Positions 1-6,528 are shown, counted from the first letter of the stretch. The stretch: DNA of 11,366 nucleotides from Patescibacteria group bacterium (GCA_018895125.1 JAHIOR010000031.1:1-11366), one strand, 5' to 3'. Notes: generated from the letters alone by a model not told the origin. A program made the numbers and translations.

Positions 1-498
1 GGAAAAAATCTTGGCAAGGGATCAGCTTTACGCACTGGCTTTGGGGTAGCTACCGGAGAAGCAATCATTATTCAGGATGCTGATCTGGAGTACAGTCCTG
101 ACGATTGGCCGAAAATGCTTGCCGAATTAGAGAAAAGTTCTGATATTAGCGCTGTTTTTGGTTCAAGAGAGATGAATCCCGAGAGAAAGGGGTATTGGCA
201 TTATGTATTGGGAGTAAGGTTTCTAGCTTTTTTAATTAATTTTCTTTTTAAGTCTAACCTGACAGATCCATATACCTGTTACAAGCTTTTTAGAGCCGAA
301 TTAATTAAGGGAATTCTTTTGGAAAGTAATGGCTTTGAGATTGAGGCCGAGATGACGGTTAAAATTCTAAAGCAAGGAGGTAAAATAAAAGAAGTACCGA
401 TTAATTATTATCCTCGTAAGTTTTCTGAGGGCAAAAAGATCCGAGTTAAAGACGGTTTAGTTGGCATTTGGACAATCATCAGATATTGGTTAAAGTAA
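1..498 (+). CDS. Family 2 glycosyltransferase, polyprenyl-phosphate (DPM1-like) type, 5'-truncated
   Basis: The reading frame is open from base 1, so the N-terminus lies outside the window; 165 residues remain. Seen: GKGSALRTGF (about residues 6-14) and the metal/nucleotide-sugar motif QDADLEYSPDD at 25-35, then TDPYTCYKLFR near 88-98, GFEIEAE near 111-117 and a GKKI..KDG tail near 144-152. In the dolichyl/undecaprenyl-phosphate glycosyltransferase branch of GT2 these mark the sugar-nucleotide site, the acceptor loop and the C-terminal end of the catalytic domain. Enzymes of this kind move a sugar from a nucleotide sugar to a lipid carrier at the inner face of the membrane. No transmembrane segments follow the catalytic domain, so this is the short soluble or peripheral form. 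The sugar and lipid cannot be told from sequence. galU downstream could supply UDP-glucose, but that link is inference. Confidence 0.88.
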   Translation, partial: GKNLGKGSALRTGFGVATGEAIIIQDADLEYSPDDWPKMLAELEKSSDISAVFGSREMNPERKGYWHYVLGVRFLAFLINFLFKSNLTDPYTCYKLFRAELIKGILLESNGFEIEAEMTVKILKQGGKIKEVPINYYPRKFSEGKKIRVKDGLVGIWTIIRYWLK

Positions 499-559
499 AG
501 TATATTAAAATAGAGCAGGTTTTATTGATTACGATTAAAATTTAGAACTGATATTGGCA

Positions 560-588
560 TTGACCCTTACTTTAAAATGGGTTAAATT
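560..588 (+). promoter_or_regulatory. Weak candidate promoter for ftsZ
   Basis: TTGACC (560-565) lies 17 bases upstream of TAAATT (583-588), a poor -10 box. The start codon of ftsZ follows 30 bases later. The surrounding 499-618 gap is AT-rich and holds no gene. The -35 is good but the -10 matches only four of six consensus positions, so this is tentative. Confidence 0.3.
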
Positions 589-618
589 AAATTAATATAG
601 GTTAACGTAGGTTAGCAA

Positions 619-1899
619 ATGGCTAAGAGTAAAAAGGCAAAAATTAGGAAGAAAAAAACCCTTGTTGTTAAAAAAAAGAAACAAGTTTCTTTAAATATTA
701 AAGAAGCAAGACTAATTCAATCCTTGGGACAGAAAAGAGTTAGGATTAAAGTAATTGGTATTGGTGATGGGGGAGCAGCTATTGTTGCTGATTTGGCTAA
801 AACTTTAGATAAAGTTGATTTTTGGGTGGCCAACACTGACTGGCGCAGGTTTCAAAAGTTTCCGCCAGTGGTTAAAATATTGAACTTTGGAGAGAAGCAA
901 ACTCACGGAGTTGGTACTGGCATGGATCCGGAAATCGGCCGACAGGCAGCTTTAGCTGAAAAGGAAAAAATCATTAAAGTTTTAAAAGATACTGATCTTT
1001 GTTTTTTAATTTCTTCGTTGGGGGGCGGCACTGGTTCTGGGGCGACACCTATTTTTGCCAAGATTGCTCAGCAGCAAGGGATCATGACATTTGGAATTTT
1101 TACCTTGCCTTTTAAATTTGAAGGTGAAAGAAAAGCTAGGATTGCCAAAGAAGCTTTAGATAAAATGAGAAGCAATTTAAACACTAGCCTGGTATTTCCC
1201 AATGAAAAGATTTTTCAAAGCTTAGACAAAAATATTTCTTTTAACGAAGGTTTTGCCGCCATTAATAAGGTTTTGGCTGAAGGCCTAAGGGGTTTGATTG
1301 GTCTTGTTTTCCAGCCGGGTTTGATTAATATTGATTTTGCTGATCTAAAGGCAGTTCTAGACAGTAAGGGTAAGCCGGCTTATTTAGCCAATGCCGAGTT
1401 TGAAAAAGGAGCTAAAATCGAAGAAATTAAGAAGAAGATTTTTCAAAACGTTTTTTTAGCATATAATTTTCGTCAAGCTAAGTCGGTTCTATTCAATATT
1501 GTTTCTGATGCTAATTTGGCCCTTGGGGAAGTTAGCGAGGTCAGTCAGTTGGTTTTTAATGCTGTCCATTCTGACGCCAAGATAATTTTTGGCGTTAGTT
1601 TTGATAAAAAACTTTCAGGTAAGATTATGGTAACGATCTTGGCTATTGGTGGTCGGGAAAAGAGTTTTATCAGTAGCGTTAAGAAAACGCAAAAACCTCA
1701 AAATCCCAAAAAACCTAAAAAAAACAAAAATACTAAAAAGGAACCACCAGCCAAAATAGAGGTTAAAATTAGAAGAAATGCAATTCAGGTGAAAGAAGAG
1801 GTTAAGGCTGAAGAAGAGGATATTGCTGCTAAAGAAAGAATTTGGGAGACTCCGACTATTTTAAGAACCTTGCTTCGCAAGAACCTTGATTCTCGCTGA
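619..1899 (+). CDS. ftsZ: Cell division protein FtsZ, divergent
   Basis: FtsZ is the tubulin-like GTPase that polymerises into the division ring. The 426-residue product has IKVIGIGDGG at 43-52 (nucleotide-binding start of the Rossmann-like domain), the tubulin signature GGGTGSG at 135-141, PFKFEGER at 164-171, and the T7 synergy loop GLINIDFADL at 234-243 with N237, D239 and D242, which complete the GTPase site of the neighbouring subunit. After about residue 350 comes a Lys/Pro-rich linker, then WETPTILR (409-416), which resembles the C-terminal peptide that binds FtsA and other partners. Oddities: a very basic N-terminal extension of about 40 residues (MAKSKKAKIRKKK...), and a last stretch, residues 417-426, encoded by the first unit of a tandem DNA repeat that also supplies the TGA stop. 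No strong ribosome binding site is visible; the ATG at 619 is the only upstream start in frame. Confidence 0.9.
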   Translation: MAKSKKAKIRKKKTLVVKKKKQVSLNIKEARLIQSLGQKRVRIKVIGIGDGGAAIVADLAKTLDKVDFWVANTDWRRFQKFPPVVKILNFGEKQTHGVGTGMDPEIGRQAALAEKEKIIKVLKDTDLCFLISSLGGGTGSGATPIFAKIAQQQGIMTFGIFTLPFKFEGERKARIAKEALDKMRSNLNTSLVFPNEKIFQSLDKNISFNEGFAAINKVLAEGLRGLIGLVFQPGLINIDFADLKAVLDSKGKPAYLANAEFEKGAKIEEIKKKIFQNVFLAYNFRQAKSVLFNIVSDANLALGEVSEVSQLVFNAVHSDAKIIFGVSFDKKLSGKIMVTILAIGGREKSFISSVKKTQKPQNPKKPKKNKNTKKEPPAKIEVKIRRNAIQVKEEVKAEEEDIAAKERIWETPTILRTLLRKNLDSR

Positions 1900-2020
1900 A
1901 GCTCGAATTAAAAACCTTGCTTCGCAAGAACCTCGTTGCGCGAGTCTCGCTGAAGCTCGAATTAAAAACCTTGCTTCGCAAGAACCTCGTTGCGCGAGTC
2001 TCGCTGAAGCTCGAATTAAG
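1866..2020. repeat. Tandem repeat, three units of a 54-bp palindrome-rich sequence
   Basis: Units lie at 1866-1912 (47 bp, 7 bp short in its middle), 1913-1966 and 1967-2020. The last two are identical except for the final base. Each full unit contains short inverted repeats: CTTGC-TTC-GCAAG, CTCG-TTGCG-CGAG and GCT-GA-AGC. Because 54 is divisible by three, the full units stay open in several frames on both strands, which creates misleading ORFs. The block overlaps the 3' end of ftsZ and fills the gap up to galU. It is not a CRISPR array: the units are contiguous with no variable spacers. Its function is unknown; a REP-like or otherwise mobile intergenic repeat is possible. Confidence 0.95.
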
Positions 2021-2035
2021 AATAGGTTTGTTGTA

Positions 2036-2896
2036 ATGATGAGAAATAAGTCAATTAAAAAAGCAGTATTGCCAATTGCCGGGTTAGGAACCCGGTTTCT
2101 TCCGCTTTCAAAAACCTTTCCCAAAGAACTTTGGCCTTTACTCAATCGGCCCGTTCTAGATTACATTGTCAAAGAGGTTAGAGATGCCGGGGTCAAAGAG
2201 GTTATTTTTGTCAATTCTCTCGGCAAGAAGATCGTTGAAAACTATTTTAAACCCGACCGTAAGATGGAAAAGGTCTTAGAAAAAAGGAATAAAAAAGAGC
2301 TTTTATCAAAGCTCAAAAAAGACCAGAACAATTTTCAAGGTCTTAAGTTTTCTTCGGTTATCCAAAAGAAACCCTTGGGTGACGGCCACGCAATTTTGCA
2401 GGCAAAAGAAAAGATTGGCAAAGACCCTTTTATGGTCTCTTTCGGAGACGATATTGTCGTCTCTAAAGTTCCTTGTCTTTTGCAAATGGCTAAGGTTTTT
2501 GCAAAATACGGCCAGCCAGTGATTGCCATTAAAAAAGTGGCTCTTGAAAAAGTCAGCCTTTATGGCGCGCTTAGAGTCAAAAAGATCGGTTCCAGAACTT
2601 ATCAGATCAAAGAAATTATTGAAAAACCAAAACCGGGTAAAGCGCCGTCAAACTTTGTCGTGGTGGGAAAATATATATTAACTCCAGAGGTTTTTAAATA
2701 TTTAGAAGAAACAACGCCACTTTTTAAAGGAGAGATTCTTTTAGCCATGGCTCTTGAGCAAATGATTAAAGATGGTAAAATGATTTATGGATATGAATTT
2801 GAAGGAGACTGGCTTGAATGCGGTAATATCCAGGGCTGGCTTGAATCAAATCTATTCTTAGCCAAAAGGCATCCAGACTTTAAAAACTTTAAATAA
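2036..2896 (+). CDS. galU: UTP-glucose-1-phosphate uridylyltransferase
   Basis: GalU makes UDP-glucose from UTP and glucose-1-phosphate in the cytoplasm, feeding glycan and envelope sugar synthesis. The 286-residue product has the nucleotidyltransferase start KKAVLPIAGLGTRFLP (8-23) with the GLGTR loop and K30 of the PKEL motif, then GDGHAILQAK (115-124; the family usually has GLGHA), FGDD (136-139), EKP (196-198), GKYILTPEVF (211-220), KGEI (231-234) and a C-terminal DWLECGN segment. Length is normal for the family (about 280-300). Two adjacent ATG codons (2036, 2039) are possible starts. Any longer in-frame extension would translate the tandem repeat and has only a TTG start, so I reject it. 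It lies 6 bp upstream of nnrD, probably in one operon. The exact sugar specificity (glucose versus another hexose-1-phosphate) is not proved. Confidence 0.88.
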   Translation: MMRNKSIKKAVLPIAGLGTRFLPLSKTFPKELWPLLNRPVLDYIVKEVRDAGVKEVIFVNSLGKKIVENYFKPDRKMEKVLEKRNKKELLSKLKKDQNNFQGLKFSSVIQKKPLGDGHAILQAKEKIGKDPFMVSFGDDIVVSKVPCLLQMAKVFAKYGQPVIAIKKVALEKVSLYGALRVKKIGSRTYQIKEIIEKPKPGKAPSNFVVVGKYILTPEVFKYLEETTPLFKGEILLAMALEQMIKDGKMIYGYEFEGDWLECGNIQGWLESNLFLAKRHPDFKNFK

Positions 2897-2902
2897 ATAA
2901 AA

Positions 2903-3772
2903 ATGATTGAAGTTACCAAAGAAATATTAAAGAGCGTTTACCAGCCACGGCCGATAGACAAAGCTGTCAGGAAATACGATTACGGGCTTTTGCTGATAAT
3001 CGGGGGATCTGACTTTTATTCGGGTCAACCAACAATCTCTGCTTTAGCGGCTCTTAAAGCTGGCGTGGACGTTATCAGAGTTATCGCTCCCAAAAGAGCG
3101 GCAGACATTATTGCTTCTTTTTTTCCAACAATCTCCGCCTACCCCTTAGATGGCAATTGGTTGGAAAAAAGACATCTGGCGACTTTGCTTTCCATGGCTG
3201 AATCAGCCAAAGAAGTTTCTCGCGGTAAAACCGCTTTAGTGATTGGCGGCGGCATGGGCAGGACAAAAGAAACCCAGGAGGCAATTGCTGAGTTTCTAAT
3301 AAACAACTCTCTGCCAATGGTTATTGACGCTGATGCTATTTATGCTTTAGCTAAAAGTCCTCAAAGCATAAAAGGGGAAAATTCAATCATTACGCCCAAT
3401 ACTTACGAGTTTTATGCCCTGACCGGCCGGGAAATCTATCAGCTTCCGGATGAAGAAAAAGTTAAAATTGTCCAGGAAGAGGCGAAAAAACTCCAGACAA
3501 CAATTGTTTTAAAGGGTAAGATCGATATCATCTCAAACGGAAAGGAAGTGGCGATAAATAGAACAGGCAGTCCTTATCTTAGTAAAATGGGAATCGGAGA
3601 TGCTTTTGCTGGTATTTGCGGCGCTTTTCTGGCTAAGGGCATAGACTCTTTTGTTGCTGCCCAAGCCGCAGCTTATATTAACGGTTTGGCGGGAGAAATG
3701 GCGGCAAAGAAAATGAAAGATTCTTTGTCAGTGCTTGATTTGATCGAAGCTATTCCTAAAGTTATCGGCTAA
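2903..3772 (+). CDS. nnrD: ADP/ATP-dependent NAD(P)H-hydrate dehydratase, stand-alone
   Basis: This ribokinase-fold enzyme uses ADP (or ATP) to dehydrate damaged S-NADHX and S-NADPHX back to NAD(P)H. The 289-residue protein corresponds to the C-terminal half of bifunctional Nnr (YjeF). Seen: IIGGSDFYSGQP (32-43), the nucleotide-site glycines GGGMGR (115-120), DADAIYAL (142-149), ITPNTYEF (163-170), VLKGK (202-206) and GIGDAFAGI (230-238), where D233 is the expected catalytic base. The family usually reads GGTGD here, so MGIGD is a mild departure. There is no NnrE epimerase domain fused or nearby, so the R epimer would have to be handled elsewhere or convert spontaneously. It follows galU by 6 bp without a ribosome binding site and is closed by a terminator 24 bases after its stop. 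Confidence 0.88.
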   Translation: MIEVTKEILKSVYQPRPIDKAVRKYDYGLLLIIGGSDFYSGQPTISALAALKAGVDVIRVIAPKRAADIIASFFPTISAYPLDGNWLEKRHLATLLSMAESAKEVSRGKTALVIGGGMGRTKETQEAIAEFLINNSLPMVIDADAIYALAKSPQSIKGENSIITPNTYEFYALTGREIYQLPDEEKVKIVQEEAKKLQTTIVLKGKIDIISNGKEVAINRTGSPYLSKMGIGDAFAGICGAFLAKGIDSFVAAQAAAYINGLAGEMAAKKMKDSLSVLDLIEAIPKVIG

Positions 3773-3796
3773 GGACTTATCTGATTTAATAAGATG

Positions 3797-3821
3797 GCCG
3801 GCTTGGGAAAGCTGGCTTTTT
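3797..3821 (+). terminator. Intrinsic terminator after nnrD
   Basis: GCCGGCTT (3797-3804) pairs with AAGCTGGC (3809-3816) over eight pairs including one G-U, with a four-base loop GGGA, and is followed at once by TTTTT (3817-3821) and more T-rich sequence. It separates the galU-nnrD unit from the promoter of the next operon. Confidence 0.8.
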
Positions 3822-3827
3822 CTTGTC

Positions 3828-3856
3828 TTGACTAAAGTAAAAGATTATGTTATGAT
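3828..3856 (+). promoter_or_regulatory. Sigma70-type promoter for the CAP-sortase operon
   Basis: TTGACT (3828-3833) and TATGAT (3851-3856) are separated by exactly 17 bases. Each differs from consensus at one position. Transcription should begin near 3863, only about 8 bases before the ATG at 3871, so the mRNA would have almost no leader and no Shine-Dalgarno. Confidence 0.8.
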
Positions 3857-3870
3857 TTTAAATATAAACC

Positions 3871-4887
3871 ATGTTAAAAAACTTATCTTGCCAGTTAAAG
3901 TTTGCCTTTTTCCCTTGCCAGGAGAATAATTTTAGGCCTTTGGCTCTCCAGCGCCAGTTTTTGATTTACTATGTTTTGCTGTTTTTGGCGTTGAAAATGG
4001 TCATTTTTCCATTTTATTTATTGTTTCCCAAAACTTCGTTTTTTGCTGAAGTTATTTCTTCAACCTTAATAGAGTTAACTAACCAAGAGAGGCAATCAAG
4101 TGGCTTATCTCCTTTAAAAGAAAGCTTAGTTTTAAACCAGGCGGCTTTAGCTAAAGCTAAAGACATGATAGAAAATGATTATTTTAATCACACTAGTCCG
4201 AGCGGAATTACGCCTTGGTATTGGTTTAAACAGAAGGGTTATGCCTATAGGGCGGCCGGGGAGAATTTAGCCATTGGTTTTTTGGATTCAGCTGAAGTGG
4301 AAAAAGCCTGGACAGAATCTCCTTCTCATCGGCAAAATCTTTTGAATTCTAATTTTAAAGAAATTGGCATTGCTGTTTTAACGGGTAATTTTCAAGGTAA
4401 AGAGACAACTATTGTGGTTCAATTTTTTGGTAATCCTATTGCTAAGCCAGTTGTTGCTAGATTAACTAAACCTCCAAAACCGATTTCAACCCCCAAGCCA
4501 ATCTTGAGTCCCGAGCCGATTATTTCAATAGTTGAGACTCCTGTTAATATTCTCGCTGAATCTGAGGTGTTAATTGAGCCTGAGGCGCCAATAGAAACCC
4601 TTAATCCAGAGCCTTTGACTGAAGCCAAGGGAGAGTTTAATTTACCAGTTGAGGTATTTAGTTTTGGTTCTAATAAATATGATCAAATAACTTCTCAGGC
4701 AATAACTGTATTTTTACTTTTTTTGATTGGCGCTTTAATCTTTAATTTTCTTGTTAATTTGATCGAAGGCATCAAAAGACCTGAGTTGGTTTTAGATGCG
4801 GCTTTCTTTATTCTCTTACTCTTTATTTCAAACCTTGTTGATAAGCAGCTTATCATTAGTTTGATTCCTCATAACTTAACTATTTAG
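3871..4887 (+). CDS. Membrane-anchored CAP/SCP-domain (YkwD-like) protein
   Basis: The 338-residue product has an N-terminal segment of about 30 residues, a hydrophobic helix near 31-53, and a CAP (SCP/PR1) domain at roughly 63-188. The typical CAP residues are visible: H107 in FNHTSP, E131 in AGENLA, and H153 in SPSHRQNLL, plus the final VVQFFG strand. A Pro/Glu-rich linker (about 195-255) leads to two further hydrophobic segments near 276-298 and 305-333. The CAP domain should therefore sit outside the membrane on a flexible linker. Bacterial CAP proteins are secreted or surface proteins whose molecular activity is mostly unknown, so I assign none. The gene starts close behind a strong promoter without a ribosome binding site. 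The sortase gene follows after a single base, which suggests translational coupling and a joint surface role. Confidence 0.87.
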   Translation: MLKNLSCQLKFAFFPCQENNFRPLALQRQFLIYYVLLFLALKMVIFPFYLLFPKTSFFAEVISSTLIELTNQERQSSGLSPLKESLVLNQAALAKAKDMIENDYFNHTSPSGITPWYWFKQKGYAYRAAGENLAIGFLDSAEVEKAWTESPSHRQNLLNSNFKEIGIAVLTGNFQGKETTIVVQFFGNPIAKPVVARLTKPPKPISTPKPILSPEPIISIVETPVNILAESEVLIEPEAPIETLNPEPLTEAKGEFNLPVEVFSFGSNKYDQITSQAITVFLLFLIGALIFNFLVNLIEGIKRPELVLDAAFFILLLFISNLVDKQLIISLIPHNLTI

Positions 4888-4888
4888 G

Positions 4889-5536
4889 ATGACTGAAAAA
4901 TTTGCTAAAGAATTGAAAAACACATTCTTATTCTTTGTTTTTTCTTTTATCTCTATTTTTTTTGTTTTGAATGTAATCCAGTTTTTTACTTTTATGGGTA
5001 AGCAGGTAGCTGTTTTAACTGAGGTGCCTCCTCAAATATCGTCCCCATCAACTCCTTTGGCTTTGCCATCTCTTTTATCAGAACAAAAGCAATTTCCCTC
5101 TGTCTCAAAAGAAAATAGTTTAGAAATCCAAAAACTAGGCCTTGAGATTCCTTTGGTTTTTGCCAAAAGCATCGAGATAAAGGATATGAAGCAGGATTTA
5201 AAAAGCGGAGCTGTGGTTTATCCGGGATCAAATCTCCCTGGCCAGGAAGGAAAATTAATTGTTCTTGGACATTCCTCACCACCGGGCTGGCCAAAGATAA
5301 GATATGATTGGGTTTTCAGCAAACTTGGAGAATTGGAAATAGGGGATAATGTTGTAATTAACTTTGCTGGTTTACAGTATGATTTTAAGGTAACTAAAAA
5401 GATTTTCTTGGAAAAGGGCCAGGTAATTCCAGAAAGCAATTCAGATGGTTCAAAAGAATTTTTATATCTTGTCACTTGTTGGCCGCCGGGAAAAGATTTT
5501 AAAAGATTGGTTGTTGAGGCGGAGTTGACAAGATAG
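4889..5536 (+). CDS. Sortase family transpeptidase
   Basis: Sortases are membrane-bound cysteine transpeptidases that cut a C-terminal sorting motif on exported proteins and attach the protein to an amine acceptor. The 215-residue product has one N-terminal membrane helix (about 11-33), a Ser/Pro-rich stalk, then the sortase beta-barrel from about residue 78. The catalytic set is visible: H128 in VLGHSSP, C197 in LVTCWPPG and R206 in FKRLVVEA. The short TCxPxG...R ending resembles the class D/E type more than class A or B; the class is inference. The stop of the CAP gene lies one base upstream, and AGG in TTAGGATG is the only trace of a ribosome binding site. No protein in the window has a clean LPxTG; the best nearby candidate is a degenerate VPTG in the 7782-9407 product. 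Confidence 0.9.
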   Translation: MTEKFAKELKNTFLFFVFSFISIFFVLNVIQFFTFMGKQVAVLTEVPPQISSPSTPLALPSLLSEQKQFPSVSKENSLEIQKLGLEIPLVFAKSIEIKDMKQDLKSGAVVYPGSNLPGQEGKLIVLGHSSPPGWPKIRYDWVFSKLGELEIGDNVVINFAGLQYDFKVTKKIFLEKGQVIPESNSDGSKEFLYLVTCWPPGKDFKRLVVEAELTR

Positions 5537-5582
5537 GTGATATATGGTAAGGTTTAATATCTTTCGGTAGGACATTCAAATA

Positions 5583-5633
5583 GGACACACATTTAAAGAT
5601 CGGGAAAAGCACGTTTTAAAAATGTGTTCTTCC
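5583..5633 (+). other. Stem-loop between the sortase gene and the GC-rich gene
   Basis: ACACATTT (5587-5594) pairs perfectly with AAATGTGT (5620-5627). GGA (5583-5585) and TCC (5631-5633) can add an outer stem across a small internal loop. No T-run follows, so a terminator is not supported. It sits just upstream of the -10 box and ribosome binding site of the next gene and may mark the left edge of transferred DNA or be a regulatory site. Confidence 0.45.
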
Positions 5634-5640
5634 GGTTCTT

Positions 5641-5659
5641 TATAATACCTGAAAGGAGG
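5641..5659 (+). promoter_or_regulatory. -10 box and perfect Shine-Dalgarno of the GC-rich PKD gene
   Basis: TATAAT (5641-5646) is a perfect -10 but has no recognisable -35 at 16-18 bases. AAAGGAGG follows at 5652-5659, eight bases before the ATG at 5668. The ribosome binding site decides the start: the in-frame GTG at 5659 lies inside it and cannot be used. This is the only full-length Shine-Dalgarno in front of a full-size gene in the window. Confidence 0.7.
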
Positions 5660-5667
5660 TGCTTCCC

Positions 5668-6414
5668 ATGAACCGGAATGTTAGACTGGTCGGCCTGGGG
5701 CTGCTGACCTTGACTTTGTTGGGAGGTATCGTGGGCATGGCCTGGTATTTAATCCAGCCATCCACACCTCCCGTCCAGTCGGTGGATACCCCAACACCGA
5801 CACCCACTTCGCCTCCGTTGGCTACGGGGACGAGCATTGATTTTGCGGCAACGGTCGTTGCTGCTTATCAACAAGGCATGGTAGCGGGCGCAGCTATGAT
5901 TACCTGCGTTCCGCCTTGTCCGATGGCCACATGTCAGGCTTGCCCGACGTGCGAACCGTCGCCAACCCCGACGCTGACGTCGACACCGCGTCCGTGGTAT
6001 CCATCGTTGACGCCGACGCCAACAGCGCCAGCGCCCGCGACACAGGTGTCACTGACCGCGACACCGATGCCAACAGCGATTCCTACGGCCACGCCGTTAC
6101 CCACGGCAACACTGTTGCCGACATGGACGCCGGTGCCGCCGACGTTGGGGGTGACCCTCAGGCCAGTACCTGACTACGGGACGGCGCCGCTAAGCGTGGA
6201 TCTTCAAGTCACGGTTGGCGGAACAGCAGCCGGACCGGCAACTTACCGGTTTGACTGCGCCGGTGACGGAGTCTGGGACCAGACCGTCACCGTGGACTCG
6301 AACCAGGCCAGCTGGCAGTGCACCTATGTTGTTGCTGGTCAATATTCCCCTCGAGTGGAAGTGACTCGGGAAGGACTGACCGTAGGCGGTAACGCCACGG
6401 TCATCGTTCAGTAA
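5668..6414 (+). CDS. Membrane-anchored protein with Thr/Pro stalk and one PKD-like domain, GC-rich
   Basis: Function unknown. The 248-residue product starts with a hydrophobic segment (about 7-28, signal anchor or signal peptide), then a long Thr/Pro-rich stretch (about 33-165) of TPTPTPT type that should be an extended stalk. Inside the stalk is a cysteine cluster, C80, C84, C89, C92 and C95 (CVPPCPMATCQACPTC). The last 80 residues form one PKD-like Ig-fold domain with YRFDCAGDGVWDQ (193-205) and a second Cys in WQCTY (216-220), homologous to the repeats in the next two proteins. There is no C-terminal sorting motif. Base composition is unlike the neighbours: bases 5941-6000 hold 41 G/C against 19 in 5101-5160 of the sortase gene, and codons such as ACG, GCG and CCG dominate. 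With its own strong ribosome binding site this points to transfer from a GC-rich organism. Confidence 0.8.
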   Translation: MNRNVRLVGLGLLTLTLLGGIVGMAWYLIQPSTPPVQSVDTPTPTPTSPPLATGTSIDFAATVVAAYQQGMVAGAAMITCVPPCPMATCQACPTCEPSPTPTLTSTPRPWYPSLTPTPTAPAPATQVSLTATPMPTAIPTATPLPTATLLPTWTPVPPTLGVTLRPVPDYGTAPLSVDLQVTVGGTAAGPATYRFDCAGDGVWDQTVTVDSNQASWQCTYVVAGQYSPRVEVTREGLTVGGNATVIVQ

Positions 6415-6419
6415 AAAAA

Positions 6420-6500
6420 GGGAGGATAGATGAAAACAAGGAGGTAATCATCTATTCTCTCCTCTCCAATAAGGATTTTGTCCTTATCGCAGAGGAGGGA
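6420..6500 (+). promoter_or_regulatory. Attenuator-like leader with two mutually exclusive hairpins
   Basis: Hairpin 1 pairs 6420-6433 with 6448-6461 (14 pairs, two of them G-U; core GATAGATGA with TCATCTAT). Its 14-base loop contains AGGAGG. Hairpin 2 pairs 6456-6465 with 6491-6500 (ten pairs, one G-U) and continues inside as ATAAGGA (6469-6475) with TCCTTAT (6481-6487), loop TTTTG. Bases 6456-6461 are needed by both, so only one hairpin can be complete at a time. A five-codon reading frame with its own ribosome binding site lies in hairpin 1. Hairpin 2 would bury a second purine-rich ribosome-binding-like sequence, GAGGAGGG. This is the layout of translation-controlled attenuators, but no T-run follows either hairpin and no ligand or signal is known. 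Confidence 0.5.
6430..6447 (+). CDS. Possible five-codon leader peptide (MKTRR)
   Basis: ATG AAA ACA AGG AGG TAA is preceded by GGGAGG (6420-6425), four bases before the ATG, a credible though close ribosome binding site. The two adjacent AGG codons are rare arginine codons in many bacteria and also make an internal AGGAGG. The frame is entirely inside hairpin 1, so a translating ribosome would open that stem and free 6456-6461 for hairpin 2. It may equally be chance, since any G/A-rich stretch can give such a frame. Confidence 0.25.
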   Translation: MKTRR

Positions 6501-6508
6501 ATTATAAA
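6478..6508 (+). promoter_or_regulatory. Weak candidate promoter for the four-repeat PKD protein
   Basis: TTGTCC (6478-6483) and TATAAA (6503-6508) are 19 bases apart, longer than ideal. Transcription would begin near 6515, 14 bases before the ATG at 6529. The -10 is good and the -35 mediocre. The AT-rich sequence from about 6501 onward looks native, in contrast with the GC-rich DNA before it. Confidence 0.3.
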
Positions 6509-6528
6509 AATAATTAATACAAAAAACT

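Noticed and set aside
1897..1899. TGA read as glycine, as in some CPR lineages
   Set aside because: TGA ends trxB in a normal ATGA overlap with the next gene, and reading through the ftsZ TGA would only translate repeats.
1866..2020. CRISPR array
   Set aside because: Units are directly adjacent with no spacers, and no cas-like gene is nearby.
1886..2035. Upstream TTG start for galU adding about 50 residues
   Set aside because: The extra residues would be translated tandem repeat, and the GalU family begins at about the ATG at 2036.
1861..2145. Minus-strand ORF of 94 codons with an internal repeated peptide
   Set aside because: It is the antisense reading of the 54-bp repeats, open only because the unit length is a multiple of three; it has no family resemblance.
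5525..5553. Promoter from the perfect TTGACA at the end of the sortase gene
   Set aside because: No acceptable -10 box occurs 16-18 bases downstream.
5659..5667. GTG start for the GC-rich PKD gene
   Set aside because: The GTG lies inside the AAAGGAGGT ribosome binding site; the ATG at 5668 has ideal spacing.
5916..6173. Second ORF in another frame inside the Thr/Pro stalk
   Set aside because: It is produced by the repetitive ACG/CCG/GAC codon pattern of the real gene; it resembles no protein family.
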